The notes under the pieces are model-generated. The model did not search any database, was not told where the DNA came from, and was given only the letters and a program-made list of their open reading frames with translations. From Motiliproteus sediminis (GTDB lineage Bacteria; Pseudomonadota; Gammaproteobacteria; Pseudomonadales; Balneatricaceae): a DNA stretch of 64,000 nucleotides. The first letter of the stretch is position 1. The number at the start of each line of letters is the position of its first letter. Positions 16,754 through 25,642 of the stretch are shown here, piece after piece. The stretch covers positions 186,001 to 250,000 of the forward strand of contig NZ_JAERQK010000003.1 in the NCBI RefSeq assembly GCF_017912535.1. The letters run 5' to 3'. The position numbers and the translations under genes are program-made.

Positions 16754-17101
16754 ATGAATGTCAGTATCAACAACCGTCACGGTAAAGTGTCTCCCGCTGT
16801 TCAGGAAAAAGTCGAAGCATGGCTGCAAGATTGTCAGGAGCGTTTCGGCGAGATCAGCTCTGCGCAGGTAATCATGGAACAATCCGAACGTCAGGATGAA
16901 GTCGAAGCAACCCTGCATATCAAGGGTAAGGATGTGTTCGCCAAGGCATCCGGCGACAATCTCTACGTGGCTTTCGACGCCATGAGCGACAAGATCGACC
17001 GCCAGCTGAGTAAGATTAAAGACAAGCTGACTCACAAAAAGGGTACACCCAAGCCCGCCGTGATGGAGGACGAGGAACCGCTGGACGCAGAAGCCGTCTG
17101 A
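16754..17101 (+). CDS. hpf: Ribosome hibernation-promoting factor, HPF/RaiA family (short form)
   Basis: A 115-residue short HPF: VSPAVQEKVEAWLQDCQERFGEI and VEATLHIKGKDVFAKASGDN follow the RaiA fold, with basic helix KLSK-like QLSKIKDKLTHKKG and an acidic tail. It binds the 30S decoding centre in stationary phase. Unlike many gammaproteobacteria it is not next to rpoN here. AAGGATCTAAG lies upstream of the ATG and a strong terminator follows. Confidence 0.93.
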   Translation: MNVSINNRHGKVSPAVQEKVEAWLQDCQERFGEISSAQVIMEQSERQDEVEATLHIKGKDVFAKASGDNLYVAFDAMSDKIDRQLSKIKDKLTHKKGTPKPAVMEDEEPLDAEAV

Positions 17102-17120
17102 TTGGAAACCTCGACCAAGT

Positions 17121-17147
17121 AAAAAGGCCCCAATGGGGCCTTTTTTT
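17121..17147. terminator. Bidirectional Rho-independent terminator between hpf and yaaA
   Basis: AAAAAGGCCCC-AAT-GGGGCC followed by seven T residues. The A-run on the left makes it functional for the convergent yaaA gene as well. Confidence 0.93.
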
Positions 17148-17180
17148 GTTTCATTGTGGGTCGGGTGTCCGCGCGAAGGC

Positions 17181-17960
17181 TCAGTTATCGGTGTGGTCGC
17201 GTAAGAACACCCAGGTATCGGCATCTGACTGGGCTGGGGCGTAGTAGTACCCCTCGCTATCAAACCCTTTCAGTGCCTCGGCGTCGGTAATGCGATGATC
17301 GATTGCGTAGCGGGCCATCAGGCCGCGCGCTTTCTTGGCGTAGAAGCTGATGATCTTGTACTGTCCATTTTTCTGGTCCTTGAACACCGGGGTGACCAGG
17401 CGCGCGTTGAGCGACTTGGGTTGCACGCTCTTAAAGTATTCGTTGGAGGCCAGATTAACCAGGGTATCGATCTGCTGCTGTTGCAATAGCTGGTTGAGAG
17501 CCTCTGTGATCTGCTCGCCCCAGTAGGCGTAGAGGTCCTTGCCGGCGGGGTTGGCCAGCCTGGTGCCCATCTCCAGCCGATAGGGTTGCATCAAATCCAG
17601 GGGCCGCAGCAAGCCGTAAAGCCCTGACAGAATGCGCAGATGCTGCTGGGCGAACGTGAGCCCAGCGGCATCAAGCGACGGTGCATCCAGCCCGGTATAC
17701 ACATCCCCCTTGAACGCCAGTAGCGCCTGCTTGGCATTGTCGGTAGTGAACGGGCGTTGCCACTGGCCGAAGCGGGCGGCATTCAGTGTTGCCAGCTTGT
17801 CGCTCAATTTCATCAAAGTGGCGATCTGCTGCGGCGGGTATTCACGCAGTTGCTTGATCAGGGCTTCCGCCTGATCGAGAAAATCCGGTTGGGTCGCTTG
17901 ATCGGTGGTAGGTGGCGTATCGAAATCGAGAGTCTTGGCGGGTGAAATCAGTATCAGCAT
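17181..17960 (-). CDS. yaaA: Peroxide stress protein YaaA
   Basis: A protein of about 259 residues beginning [17 protein letters not shown], the standard YaaA N-terminus; a longer in-frame start at 17981 is less likely. Conserved blocks include [46 protein letters not shown] and [15 protein letters not shown]. It binds DNA and limits iron-driven damage under H2O2 stress in E. coli, where OxyR controls it. No OxyR site was recognised here. Confidence 0.95.
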   Translation of the reverse strand: MLILISPAKTLDFDTPPTTDQATQPDFLDQAEALIKQLREYPPQQIATLMKLSDKLATLNAARFGQWQRPFTTDNAKQALLAFKGDVYTGLDAPSLDAAGLTFAQQHLRILSGLYGLLRPLDLMQPYRLEMGTRLANPAGKDLYAYWGEQITEALNQLLQQQQIDTLVNLASNEYFKSVQPKSLNARLVTPVFKDQKNGQYKIISFYAKKARGLMARYAIDHRITDAEALKGFDSEGYYYAPAQSDADTWVFLRDHTDN

Positions 17961-18025
17961 TGGTGGTCCTGAAGCAAACAAGCGGGCAGTAGTCAGCCTA
18001 CTGCCCGCACGATAAAGATCAAGGA

Positions 18026-18259
18026 TTAACTGTGTAGCCGGGTGTTCAGCTCGTCGACCACCTCGGTCCAGTCCGAATCCTGCTCCAGTGCTTCAGCAAT
18101 AAAACGCGCCTGACTGGGGCTCCAGTAGGCGTGATCCTGCAGCGCTTCAGGTGAGTTTTTCATCCGGTGATGAGCGATAAACTCGTCAATCGAGTGGCTG
18201 TCGCTCGGAAGCCCCAATTGCTCAAATAGCGTGCTCAGGGTGTGAGTGCTGGTATCCAT
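18026..18259 (-). CDS. DUF2789 family protein
   Basis: A 77-residue acidic protein, [20 protein letters not shown] at its N-terminus and [19 protein letters not shown] in the middle, matching the DUF2789 pattern common in Pseudomonas-like bacteria. Function is unknown. It sits alone 66 bp upstream of yaaA on the same strand, so it may share its transcript. Confidence 0.88.
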   Translation of the reverse strand: MDTSTHTLSTLFEQLGLPSDSHSIDEFIAHHRMKNSPEALQDHAYWSPSQARFIAEALEQDSDWTEVVDELNTRLHS

Positions 18260-18346
18260 AGCCCCTCCTGCGTTGGTGGTGTAGCGAAAACTCGTCAGCA
18301 GTATAGTTGACTATTAGGGTAGGAAATAGTGCCCGCCAGTATCGAT

Positions 18347-18634
18347 TTATCGCTGAGCGGCTTTCCAGCGGTGGCGAACCAGCATGGCCAGCACACTCCC
18401 TACCGGAACCAACAAGGCCAGCAGCAGCGGGTGCTGCAGCGGAATCTGCAGCTGCACTGCCAGATAGCTCACCGCGCCGGCAAACAGCAGGCCGCAAAAG
18501 CAGATCAGAACCGCGGTAGAAAAGTTGGCCGCCAGCGCCAAAGGCTTGGAGCTGGGGCTGGTTTTGAGCAGATAGATAAACGCGACGACGAAGGTCAGAA
18601 CGATTATCCATGAGCCGAGGGATTCGAGTTCCAC
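18347..18634 (-). CDS. Hypothetical small membrane protein (95 aa)
   Basis: Three hydrophobic segments (SWIIVLTFVVAFIYLL; a phenylalanine/alanine-rich STAVLICFCGLLFAGAVSYL; LLLALLVPVGSVLAMLV) and a basic C-terminus. The GTG at 18634 is chosen because it is preceded by AGAGG and starts directly at the first helix; a longer in-frame start at 18706 gives an implausible basic leader. No family was recognised. Confidence 0.6.
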   Translation of the reverse strand: MELESLGSWIIVLTFVVAFIYLLKTSPSSKPLALAANFSTAVLICFCGLLFAGAVSYLAVQLQIPLQHPLLLALLVPVGSVLAMLVRHRWKAAQR

Positions 18635-18806
18635 GTGGTGCCTCTGCGGGTGTTGCCTGGGGGATGGCAGGTGCGGCCCGGCGGATTTACGCCGTCCGGG
18701 CCGCACCCGAAAACCGATACTGTAGGCAGGTTGGCGGCGCGTGGCAACGGCGAGCGCAATTCCGTATCATAGCGGCCTTGATTCGACAGGATAGCCAGAC
18801 AGTTCC

Positions 18807-20084
18807 ATGAGCAAAACACGCGTTCTTACCGGTATTACCACCACGGGCACCCCGCATCTTGGCAACTATGTGGGGGCCATTCGCCCGGCCATTGCGGCCA
18901 GTCAGGATTCCAGCCTGGAATCGTTCTTCTTTCTGGCCGATCTGCATGCGCTGATCAAATGCCATGACCCGGAGCGGGTGGCGCGCTCGCGCCAGGAGAT
19001 TGCCGCGACCTGGATCGCGCTGGGACTGAATACCGACAACGCCACTTTTTACCGCCAGTCCGATGTACCGGAGATCTCCGAGCTGAGCTGGATCCTTACC
19101 TGTCTCTGCTCCAAGGGGCTGATGAATCGGGCCCATGCCTACAAAGCCGCACTGGATGCCAACCGCGACGCCGGCAAAGAGGACCTTGATGACGGCGTCA
19201 CCATGGGCCTCTACAGCTATCCGATCCTGATGGCGGCGGACATTCTGATGTTCAACGGTCAGCAGATCCCGGTGGGCAAGGACCAGATTCAACATATCGA
19301 AATGGCGCGCGATGTGGCCGGCCGCTTCAACCATACCTATCGCGAGCTGTTTACCCTGCCCGAAGCGATGGTGGAGGAGGAGCCGCTGACCATCCCCGGC
19401 CTCGACGGCCGCAAGATGAGCAAAAGCTACGACAATACTATTCCGCTGTTCTGCACGGCCGACCAGTTGCGTAAGCTGATCAATCAGATCGTTACCGACT
19501 CGCGCCAGCCGGGTGAGCCGAAAGATCCGGACAGCAGCACCTTGTTCGAACTCTACAGTCTGTTCGCCAGGCCCGAAGAAACCGCGGCTTACCGCCAGCG
19601 CTTCCTCGATGGTATCGCCTGGGGTGATGCCAAAACCGAGCTGTTCGAAACCCTCAACGCCTATCTGGAGCAGCCGCGTCAGCGTTACAACGAATTGATG
19701 GACGACCTGGGCAGTTTGGAGCGTGAGCTGCAGAAGGGCGGCGAGCGTGCCCGTGCCTACGCCGCGCCACTGCTGCAGCAGGTCAAGCAAGCCGTGGGAA
19801 TCAGTGCGCTGGATGCCACGGCCAGCTTCGGTGGTGAAACCAAGCAAAAGAAAGAAGCCAGTGCTGAGCAGATAGCCCGTGCTGAAGCGGGCCGTCGACG
19901 CGCGATCATGATGCAGGTGCAGCCGCTGCTGGATCAGGTGGCCGCGGCAGCTGATAAAACAGTGGCCGCCGCCGAAGTGGTGGTAGCCAAGGAAGCGGAA
20001 ATTGCCGGGCTGAAAAAGAAAGCCAAGCAGAAGGCGGAAAATGAACTTCAGGTGCTCCGCGAGGAGCTGGCACCCTACCTGTAA
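18807..20084 (+). CDS. trpS: Tryptophan--tRNA ligase (long form)
   Basis: A 425-residue class I aminoacyl-tRNA synthetase. The HIGH-type motif reads [12 protein letters not shown] near residue 15 and KMSKS reads [11 protein letters not shown]. It catalyses charging of tRNA-Trp. It is longer than the 334-aa E. coli enzyme because of an extended, charged helical C-terminus ([21 protein letters not shown]), as seen in Pseudomonas-type TrpS. Confidence 0.96.
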   Translation: MSKTRVLTGITTTGTPHLGNYVGAIRPAIAASQDSSLESFFFLADLHALIKCHDPERVARSRQEIAATWIALGLNTDNATFYRQSDVPEISELSWILTCLCSKGLMNRAHAYKAALDANRDAGKEDLDDGVTMGLYSYPILMAADILMFNGQQIPVGKDQIQHIEMARDVAGRFNHTYRELFTLPEAMVEEEPLTIPGLDGRKMSKSYDNTIPLFCTADQLRKLINQIVTDSRQPGEPKDPDSSTLFELYSLFARPEETAAYRQRFLDGIAWGDAKTELFETLNAYLEQPRQRYNELMDDLGSLERELQKGGERARAYAAPLLQQVKQAVGISALDATASFGGETKQKKEASAEQIARAEAGRRRAIMMQVQPLLDQVAAAADKTVAAAEVVVAKEAEIAGLKKKAKQKAENELQVLREELAPYL

Positions 20085-20128
20085 AGCAGCCGTGAAAACC
20101 GGCGCAGGGATCTAGACCGGGAGAGCCT

Positions 20129-20986
20129 ATGGAATACCGCACACTGATCGATGTTGACTCACTCCGGGCCTTACTGGATCAGGCCTCTGTGGTGGTGTTG
20201 GACTGTCGTTTCAATCTCGCTGATCCGGGCGCTGGCCGTGCGGCGTATCTGGCCGGGCATATTCCCGCGGCGCGCTTTGCGGACCTTGACGCTGATCTCT
20301 CTTCACCGGTGACCCCAACTAGCGGAAGGCATCCACTGCCGGATCCGACCCTGCTGGCACAGCGACTCGCGTCCTGGGGAATCGACGCCGACACCCAGGT
20401 GGTGGTGTACGACGATATGGGCGGCGCCATGGCGGCGCGGGCCTGGTGGTTGCTGCGCTGGCTCGGTCACGAGTCGGTGGCGCTGCTGGATGGCGGCTTG
20501 CCTGCCTGGCAACAGGCCGGCCTGCCGCTCGAACAGAGCGAGCCTGAGCCTGAAGCCAGATTTTTCGATATGCGCCTGCGTTTCAACGCCGTGCTTGACA
20601 GCGAGTCGGTAGCCGCACGGCAACAAGCCGGTGAAGGGCTGCTGGTCGATGCGCGGGCCCCGGAGCGTTATCGTGGTGAAGTGGAGCCGATCGATCCCGT
20701 CGCCGGTCATGTACCGGGGGCGCTCAACCGACCGCTCAATCTTAATCTGGATGATAACGGGCGATTCAAGCCGGCCGCGCAGCTGGCTGAGGAGTGGCGC
20801 GCGCTGATCGGCGCTACCGAACCGTCAGCACTGGTGATGATGTGTGGCTCGGGTGTGACCGCTTGCCATAACCTGCTGGCGTTGGAGCATGCGGGCCTGT
20901 CCGGCGCGCGGCTCTATGCCGGTTCCTGGAGCGAATGGATTCGCGATCCGGCACGGCCGGTGGCTACGGGCGACGAGTCCGCCTAA
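20129..20986 (+). CDS. sseA: 3-mercaptopyruvate/thiosulfate sulfurtransferase
   Basis: A 285-residue two-rhodanese-domain protein. The N-terminal inactive domain starts VVLDCRFNLADPGAGRAAYL; the C-terminal domain holds the active-site loop CGSGVTACHN, where CGSGVT favours 3-mercaptopyruvate over thiosulfate. It transfers sulfane sulfur to thiol acceptors or cyanide in the cytoplasm. It begins 44 bp after trpS and is followed at 23 bp by the deaminase gene. Confidence 0.93.
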   Translation: MEYRTLIDVDSLRALLDQASVVVLDCRFNLADPGAGRAAYLAGHIPAARFADLDADLSSPVTPTSGRHPLPDPTLLAQRLASWGIDADTQVVVYDDMGGAMAARAWWLLRWLGHESVALLDGGLPAWQQAGLPLEQSEPEPEARFFDMRLRFNAVLDSESVAARQQAGEGLLVDARAPERYRGEVEPIDPVAGHVPGALNRPLNLNLDDNGRFKPAAQLAEEWRALIGATEPSALVMMCGSGVTACHNLLALEHAGLSGARLYAGSWSEWIRDPARPVATGDESA

Positions 20987-21009
20987 CCCACTCGGTCAGG
21001 AGAACAGCG

Positions 21010-21615
21010 ATGAACTGCTGCAGTGACGATCAACGATTCCCCCAGCTCTCGTTATGCTTGCCCGATTGGGTTGAGGCGGTGCTGCCCCCGGTTGACCACC
21101 GCTTTGAAACACTGGAAGAGCGGATGGCGCTGGTGATCGCACTGGCGCGGCGTAACGTCGAGGAGGGCAGTGGTGGCCCGTTTGGTGCGGCGATATTCGA
21201 ACGTGACAGCGGCAAGCTGGTCGCCCCCGGGGTCAATCTGGTGGTGTCGTCCTGCTGGAGCGGTTGGCACGCCGAGATGGTCGCTACGGCGATGGCGCAA
21301 CAGTTGCTGGGGACCCATGATCTGGGAGCTGAGGGGCTGCCTGCCTACGAGTTGGTGGCCAGTACCGAACCCTGCGCCATGTGTTTTGGTGCCACCCCCT
21401 GGTCCGGCGTGCGGCGTCTGCTTTGCGGCGCGCGGGATGCCGACGCCCGCGCGATCGGCTTTGACGAAGGGCCCAAACCGATGGATTGGCGCGGGGCGCT
21501 GGCAGCGCGTGGTATTGAGGTGGTGGTCGATCTGCTGCGCGATGACGCACGAGCGGTCTTGCATCAATACCAGCGCCAGGGCGGCCCTATCTATAACGGT
21601 CGAGCCGGCGACTGA
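21010..21615 (+). CDS. Nucleoside/guanine deaminase-like zinc enzyme
   Basis: About 201 residues of the cytidine-deaminase-like superfamily. The zinc motifs are WHAEM (His ligand and catalytic Glu) and STEPCAMCFGATPWSGV (two Cys ligands). The ATG at 21010, with AGGAGA upstream, is preferred over an in-frame start inside sseA. Sequence around PFGAAIFERDSGKLVAPGVN resembles guanine/nucleoside deaminases rather than TadA. The exact substrate cannot be assigned. Confidence 0.88.
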   Translation: MNCCSDDQRFPQLSLCLPDWVEAVLPPVDHRFETLEERMALVIALARRNVEEGSGGPFGAAIFERDSGKLVAPGVNLVVSSCWSGWHAEMVATAMAQQLLGTHDLGAEGLPAYELVASTEPCAMCFGATPWSGVRRLLCGARDADARAIGFDEGPKPMDWRGALAARGIEVVVDLLRDDARAVLHQYQRQGGPIYNGRAGD

Positions 21616-21695
21616 GACCTGTCATTGGTCGTTACTCCACCCTGTTTTGCTATCGGCATTGCCGCTCTGTCAGCTTCTGAACCTGCTGCGGTTGG

Positions 21696-21723
21696 AGCAC
21701 CAGCCGGGGGTGCCGGTTTTTTT
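21696..21723 (+). terminator. Probable Rho-independent terminator after the deaminase gene
   Basis: GCACC...GGTGC pairs around a GC-rich loop and is followed by a run of seven T residues. The stem is short, so strength is uncertain. Confidence 0.6.
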
Positions 21724-21790
21724 GCGGTGAAACGGCAAAGGACGGTGCGGAGCGGACATTGTCCGACCGGTCATATCCAGTGAAGAAGCA

Positions 21791-21820
21791 AAAAAATGCC
21801 CCGCTTCGGGGGCGGGGCAA
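21791..21820 (-). terminator. Rho-independent terminator on the znuA side
   Basis: On the minus strand GCCCCGC-CCCCGAA-GCGGGGC is followed by ATTTTTTT. It lies about 150 bp past the znuA stop. Confidence 0.85.
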
Positions 21821-21967
21821 ATGGAAGGAGAAGATGCAAACCAAAAAACAAATCTGGGGTTCAAGTAATAGGACTCTGGCGGGTAGTTTTCGGTTCCCAT
21901 ATTGTAGAAAAAAATTTAATCTCTGTTAAAACAATCATTTGATGTTGCCTTGCGCCCGTTAGTGCGG

Positions 21968-22894
21968 TTACCCTGGTGTCAGGCAACGACCAAACGCCGC
22001 TGCCAGGTTTTGCAGCAGGGCAGGGTAGCTGTCGGCATCGGCACCCAGTGGATCCAGTTCGTCGCGACCCACGTTCAGGCCATCGGTCACCGCGGTCACC
22101 AGGGATGAGCGAAACTGAGGCTCGGCAAACACACATACCGCATTGGCGCTTTCCAGTTCGGCCCTGATGGCCTGCAGATGGCGGGCCCCGGGCGCCCGTT
22201 CCGGGCTGAGGGTGAACGCACCCAGGTGGTTCAGTCCGTAGTGGTTTTCAAACGGGGCGTAGGCATCATGAAACACAAAGTAGCCGCGCCCCGCCAGCGG
22301 CTCAAGTTGGGCGCGCAGCTGCTGGTCGGTAGCACGAACCTCGGCGATAAAACGGGCTAGCGCCTCGCGGTAATGTTTGGCGTTGTCGGGGTCCAGCTGC
22401 CTCAAACGTTGCTCTATCTGCCCGGCGATGGTGATGGCGGCTTCCGGATCCAGCCACAGGTGTGGATTGTCATCGCCGTGCGGGGCTTCTTCATCTCCGT
22501 GCCCGTGCCCGTGCCCGTGCCCGTGCCCATGCCCATGCCCATGCTCCCCATGGTGGCCCTGATTGATGGGCGTTGCGGTATCGCTCAGCTGCAGCAGGTT
22601 GACGTTTGCCGGCAGCGATGTCAGCGCTTTACCCAGAAAACTTTCCATGGTCGGCCCCACCCAGATTACCAGGTCGGCGTCGTTGAGGCGGCGCAGGTCT
22701 GAGGGGCGCAGTTGATAATCATGGGGTGATGCACCGTTGGGTAGCAGCGCAACGCTCTGGTTTGGCTCGGGAAGCAGGGCATTGGCAATTAACTGTAGTG
22801 GCTTGATGGTGGTGACAACGGTCACCGCGTGGCTGCTGGTGGTGTGAATTGCAAGGCCGAACAGGGTGAACAGGGCGAGTGTTATTTTGCGCAT
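21968..22894 (-). CDS. znuA: Zinc ABC transporter substrate-binding protein
   Basis: A 308-residue periplasmic protein with signal peptide (MRKITLALFTLFGLAIHTTS) and cluster A-I zinc-binding fold: ASPHDYQLRPSDL supplies the first His, NPHLWLDPE the second, VFHDAYAPFE the third. A His/Gly repeat loop (GHGHGHGHGH) after residue ~115 acts as the zinc-chaperoning loop known in ZnuA. It captures Zn2+ for a ZnuBC permease, which is not encoded next to it. A near-perfect Zur operator lies upstream. The His loop is encoded by a 6-bp tandem repeat. Confidence 0.95.
   Translation of the reverse strand: MRKITLALFTLFGLAIHTTSSHAVTVVTTIKPLQLIANALLPEPNQSVALLPNGASPHDYQLRPSDLRRLNDADLVIWVGPTMESFLGKALTSLPANVNLLQLSDTATPINQGHHGEHGHGHGHGHGHGHGHGDEEAPHGDDNPHLWLDPEAAITIAGQIEQRLRQLDPDNAKHYREALARFIAEVRATDQQLRAQLEPLAGRGYFVFHDAYAPFENHYGLNHLGAFTLSPERAPGARHLQAIRAELESANAVCVFAEPQFRSSLVTAVTDGLNVGRDELDPLGADADSYPALLQNLAAAFGRCLTPG
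22501..22542. repeat. 6-bp tandem repeat inside znuA (His-rich loop)
   Basis: Seven perfect hexamer units, four GCCCGT followed by three GCCCAT, each encoding Gly-His on the minus strand. Gain or loss of units would keep frame and change the length of the metal-binding loop. Confidence 0.85.
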
Positions 22895-22939
22895 AATGAG
22901 TGGTTGAGGTTATCCGCTGATAAGGAAGGGAAGCAATGT

Positions 22940-22958
22940 AATGTTATAGTGTAACATT
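22940..22958. promoter_or_regulatory. Zur operator upstream of znuA
   Basis: AATGTTATAGTGTAACATT matches the gammaproteobacterial Zur consensus AATGTTATANTATAACATT at every defined position but one. It lies 46-64 bp upstream of the znuA ATG, the usual place for zinc-dependent repression. Confidence 0.9.
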
Positions 22959-23002
22959 TGCAAGCCTTTGCGGTGGCCTAGGCGATGAGGTCGCCGAGCC
23001 GC

Positions 23003-23008
23003 TATAAT
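23003..23008 (+). promoter_or_regulatory. -10 element of the gltX promoter
   Basis: A perfect TATAAT within GCTATAATGCGC, about 40 bp upstream of gltX. The -35 region at the matching distance is weak (AGGCGA). The same GCTATAATG core recurs upstream of bluB and fabV. Confidence 0.6.
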
Positions 23009-23046
23009 GCGCTCTTTTTCCTACCCCTTCGCCAAGCGAGAGACTG

Positions 23047-24537
23047 ATGACCGTTCGTACCCGTATTGCCCCGTCGCCCACCGGTGATCCCCATGTCGGC
23101 ACCGCCTACATCGCACTGTTCAATCTGGCCTTCGCGCGTCAGCACGGTGGTCAGTTTATTCTGCGCATTGAGGATACCGATCAGGCACGCAGCACCGCCG
23201 CATCTGAGCAGATGATTCTCGACTCCCTGCGCTGGCTGGGGTTGGAATGGGATGAAGGCCCGGATGTCGGAGGCGACTGTGGGCCCTATCGGCAGAGCGA
23301 GCGACGTGACATCTATGCCAAGCACGCCCAAGAGCTGCTGGACAAAGGTCATGCGTTCCGCTGTTTCTGCAGTTCCGAGCGCCTGGACGAGCTGCGCAAG
23401 GAGCAGATGGCCAACAAGCAGACGCCCGGGTATGACGGTCACTGCCTGCACCTGTCCGAGCAGGAGGTCGCTGATCGGGTCGCTGCCGGCGAATCCCACG
23501 TGGTGCGGATGAAAGTGCCGAGCGAAGGCGTGTGCGTGGTCGATGATATGCTGCGCGAGCCGATCGAGATCGATTGGGCGCAGGTGGATATGCAGGTGCT
23601 GGTCAAGGCGGACGGTATGCCTACCTACCACCTCGCTAATGTGGTTGACGATCACCTGATGAAGATCACCCACGTGATCCGCGGCGAAGAGTGGATCAAC
23701 TCGGCGCCCAAGCATCTGCTGCTTTACAAGTACTTCGGTTGGGAAGCACCGGTGTTATGTCACATGCCGCTGCTGCGCAACCCTGACAAGAGCAAGCTGA
23801 GCAAGCGCAAGAACCCCACCAGCATCATTTACTACCAGCGCATGGGCTACATGGCAGAAGCGCTGGTCAACTACCTCGGCCGCATGGGCTGGTCGATGCC
23901 GGACGAGCGGGAGAAATTTTCACTGACGGAGATGTTCGAGAATTTTGACATTACCCGGGTTTCCCTCGGCGGGCCGATCTTCGATCAGGATAAGCTGAGC
24001 TGGCTTAACGGCCTGTGGATTCGTGAAGAGCTGACGCCGGAAGCGTTCGCTGACGCGGTCAAGGCCTGGGCGCTGAACCGCGATTACCTGATGCCGGTGG
24101 TGCCGTTGATTCAGCCGCGGGTGGACAAGTTCTCGGATGTGATTCCGTTGGCGGGATTCTTCCTGTCAGGAATGCTCGAACTCAACGAGTCCGATTTCGA
24201 GCACAAGAGCCTGGAGCGGGATCAGGTGCGTCAGGTACTGCAGTTTGCCCTGTGGCAGCTTGAGGCGACGCGGCAGTGGGATAAGGACAGCATCTTCCAG
24301 GGCTTGGGTGCGGTGGCCAAGGCGATGGATATCAAGATTCGTGACTTCCTGGCACCGCTGTTCGTGGCCATCTCCGGCAGCTCGGCGTCGGTGTCGGTGA
24401 TCGACTCGATGGCTATTCTGGGGCCGGATATTGCCCGCGCCAGAGTGCGTCATGCGCTCAATACTCTGGGGGGCGCTTCCAAGAAAGAGGCCAAGCGCTG
24501 GGAAAAAGAGTTCAAAGCTCTGGCGACAGTTGCCTAG
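23047..24537 (+). CDS. gltX: Glutamate--tRNA ligase
   Basis: A 496-residue class I synthetase. The HIGH-like motif is [14 protein letters not shown] at residues ~8-21 and [10 protein letters not shown] is the KMSKS-like loop. The anticodon-binding helical domain follows (from ~residue 330). It charges tRNA-Glu, whose gene occurs 0.8 kb downstream. It is a single-gene unit with its own promoter and terminator, divergent from znuA. Confidence 0.97.
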   Translation: MTVRTRIAPSPTGDPHVGTAYIALFNLAFARQHGGQFILRIEDTDQARSTAASEQMILDSLRWLGLEWDEGPDVGGDCGPYRQSERRDIYAKHAQELLDKGHAFRCFCSSERLDELRKEQMANKQTPGYDGHCLHLSEQEVADRVAAGESHVVRMKVPSEGVCVVDDMLREPIEIDWAQVDMQVLVKADGMPTYHLANVVDDHLMKITHVIRGEEWINSAPKHLLLYKYFGWEAPVLCHMPLLRNPDKSKLSKRKNPTSIIYYQRMGYMAEALVNYLGRMGWSMPDEREKFSLTEMFENFDITRVSLGGPIFDQDKLSWLNGLWIREELTPEAFADAVKAWALNRDYLMPVVPLIQPRVDKFSDVIPLAGFFLSGMLELNESDFEHKSLERDQVRQVLQFALWQLEATRQWDKDSIFQGLGAVAKAMDIKIRDFLAPLFVAISGSSASVSVIDSMAILGPDIARARVRHALNTLGGASKKEAKRWEKEFKALATVA

Positions 24538-24556
24538 CCGCGGATTGGCACAGACT

Positions 24557-24582
24557 GAAAAGGGGCCCAACGGCCCCTTTTT
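24557..24582. terminator. Bidirectional terminator after gltX
   Basis: AAAAGGGGCC-CAAC-GGCCCC followed by five T residues, with an A-run on the left that would serve the convergent lipoprotein gene. Confidence 0.9.
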
Positions 24583-24597
24583 AGTGTCCGGTACCGA

Positions 24598-24948
24598 TCA
24601 GCCGTCCCGGCTCAGCTCAATGTAGCCGTTGACCCCTTCCATAGTCATCTGTGCGTGTTCGCTGCTGATCACGCGAACGCGCACGAAGGCGCGAGGGTCG
24701 TTGGGCTGGCTGATGGCTACCTGGTCGGCATCGGTATTGAACCGCAGCTGCTGGTGGTGAATGGTACCTTCGCCCATCTTCAGGTAATCCGGACCGAACT
24801 CCACTTCACCGATATCGAGCACCATGCCCTGGGATACCAGTTGTCCCTCCCAGCGCCCCTCCAGCGGGCCCGGCTCATGACGGCACCCCAGCGTGCTGAC
24901 CAGAGCTATCGCTACTGCGGGTATGGTGATGGAAGTCATAAAATTCAT
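24598..24948 (-). CDS. Hypothetical small lipoprotein-like protein
   Basis: About 116 residues from the ATG at 24948 (a second ATG lies three codons in). The N-terminus MNFMTSITIPAVAIALVSTL leads to GCRHEPGPLEGRWEGQ, resembling a lipoprotein signal though the -3 residue is Thr rather than Leu. The mature part looks like a short beta-barrel or lipocalin-like fold (LEGRWEGQLVSQGMVLDIGE). No family recognised. A longer start at 25053 is less likely. Confidence 0.65.
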   Translation of the reverse strand: MNFMTSITIPAVAIALVSTLGCRHEPGPLEGRWEGQLVSQGMVLDIGEVEFGPDYLKMGEGTIHHQQLRFNTDADQVAISQPNDPRAFVRVRVISSEHAQMTMEGVNGYIELSRDG

Positions 24949-25161
24949 AAGGTTACTCGGTGTGCTGGTGATCGGGGCGGATTCTAGAGCTGAACCTGGC
25001 ACGATTCGTTGACCCGGGTCAGGAGAACGATTGTTAGCTGATCGAGCGATCAATAATGGTATGCCGTGAGGGATGGACTGGCTCGCGGCGAGGCTGGCGG
25101 GGTCACATTGGCAGGTGCAGCGAGCCTGCTCAAAAGCGTTAAAAATTTTTCCACAAAGCCC

Positions 25162-25190
25162 TTGATAGCGTCAGGGCCGGTCGATAGAAT
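25162..25190 (+). promoter_or_regulatory. Promoter of the tRNA operon
   Basis: TTGATA and TAGAAT separated by 17 bp, followed by a GC-rich discriminator (ACGCCCACG) typical of stringently controlled stable-RNA promoters. Predicted start of transcription is about 25197, just before the first tRNA. Confidence 0.85.
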
Positions 25191-25208
25191 ACGCCCACGT
25201 TTTGCAGA

Positions 25209-25284
25209 GGGGCCTTAGCTCAGCTGGGAGAGCGCAACACTGGCAGTGTTGAGGTCAGCGGTTCGATCCCGCTAGGCTCCACCA
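25209..25284 (+). tRNA. tRNA-Ala (GGC), copy 1
   Basis: A 76-nt cloverleaf: acceptor arms GGGGCCT/AGGCTCC, anticodon stem CAACA/TGTTG around CTGGCAG giving anticodon GGC, T-loop GGTTCGATC, and encoded CCA end. It is identical to the copy at 25426-25501. Confidence 0.98.
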
Positions 25285-25320
25285 AACCCTTCGGGTTTGG
25301 CCGCGCAAAACGAATCCAGC

Positions 25321-25396
25321 GTCCCATTCGTCTAGTGGCCTAGGACACCGCCCTTTCACGGCGGTAACAGGGGTTCGAACCCCCTATGGGACGCCA
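25321..25396 (+). tRNA. tRNA-Glu (TTC)
   Basis: A 76-nt cloverleaf: acceptor arms GTCCCAT/ATGGGAC, anticodon stem CCGCC/GGCGG around CTTTCAC giving anticodon TTC, T-loop GGTTCGAAC, encoded CCA. It lies between the two tRNA-Ala copies in one operon. Confidence 0.98.
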
Positions 25397-25425
25397 TCTC
25401 TTTTCTGCTTTCGCGGAAATGATGT

Positions 25426-25501
25426 GGGGCCTTAGCTCAGCTGGGAGAGCGCAACACTGGCAGTGTTGAGGTCAGCGGTTCGATCCCGCTAGGCTCCACC
25501 A
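25426..25501 (+). tRNA. tRNA-Ala (GGC), copy 2
   Basis: An identical 76-nt copy of the gene at 25209-25284, 29 bp after tRNA-Glu. The perfect 76-bp direct repeat is a possible site for homologous loss or gain of tRNA-Glu plus one tRNA-Ala. Confidence 0.98.
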
Positions 25502-25561
25502 ATCTCTTTCATTTTGCCGCTTTGCTTTTGCCTCTCCATTGGCACGTACGTCTTTGTTTAC

Positions 25562-25624
25562 GCTATCTCGGCTATCTCGGCTATCTCGGCTATCTCGGCT
25601 ATCTCGGCTATCTCGGCTATCTGG
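25562..25624. repeat. Seven 9-bp tandem repeats (GCTATCTCG)
   Basis: Six perfect copies of GCTATCTCG and a seventh with one change (GCTATCTGG), running without gaps between the tRNA operon and the bluB -10 element. The period of 9 and perfect conservation suggest a recent slippage expansion. The final unit falls at the position expected for the bluB -35 box. Confidence 0.97.
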
Positions 25625-25642
25625 GTACTCCTCAGCCCGCGC

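Larger units (their letters stand above)
21616..21967. other. Intergenic region between deaminase and znuA
   Basis: No gene seen in 352 bp. It holds two opposed terminators, one for the plus-strand deaminase transcript (21696-21723) and one for the minus-strand znuA transcript (21791-21820), then an AT-rich stretch next to the znuA stop. Confidence 0.7.

Noticed and set aside
18687..19847. A 386-codon minus-strand frame opposite trpS
   Set aside because: Shadow of trpS, which carries class I synthetase motifs.
25562..25624. The 9-bp tandem repeat as a CRISPR array
   Set aside because: The units are contiguous with no spacers and far too short; no cas genes are nearby.
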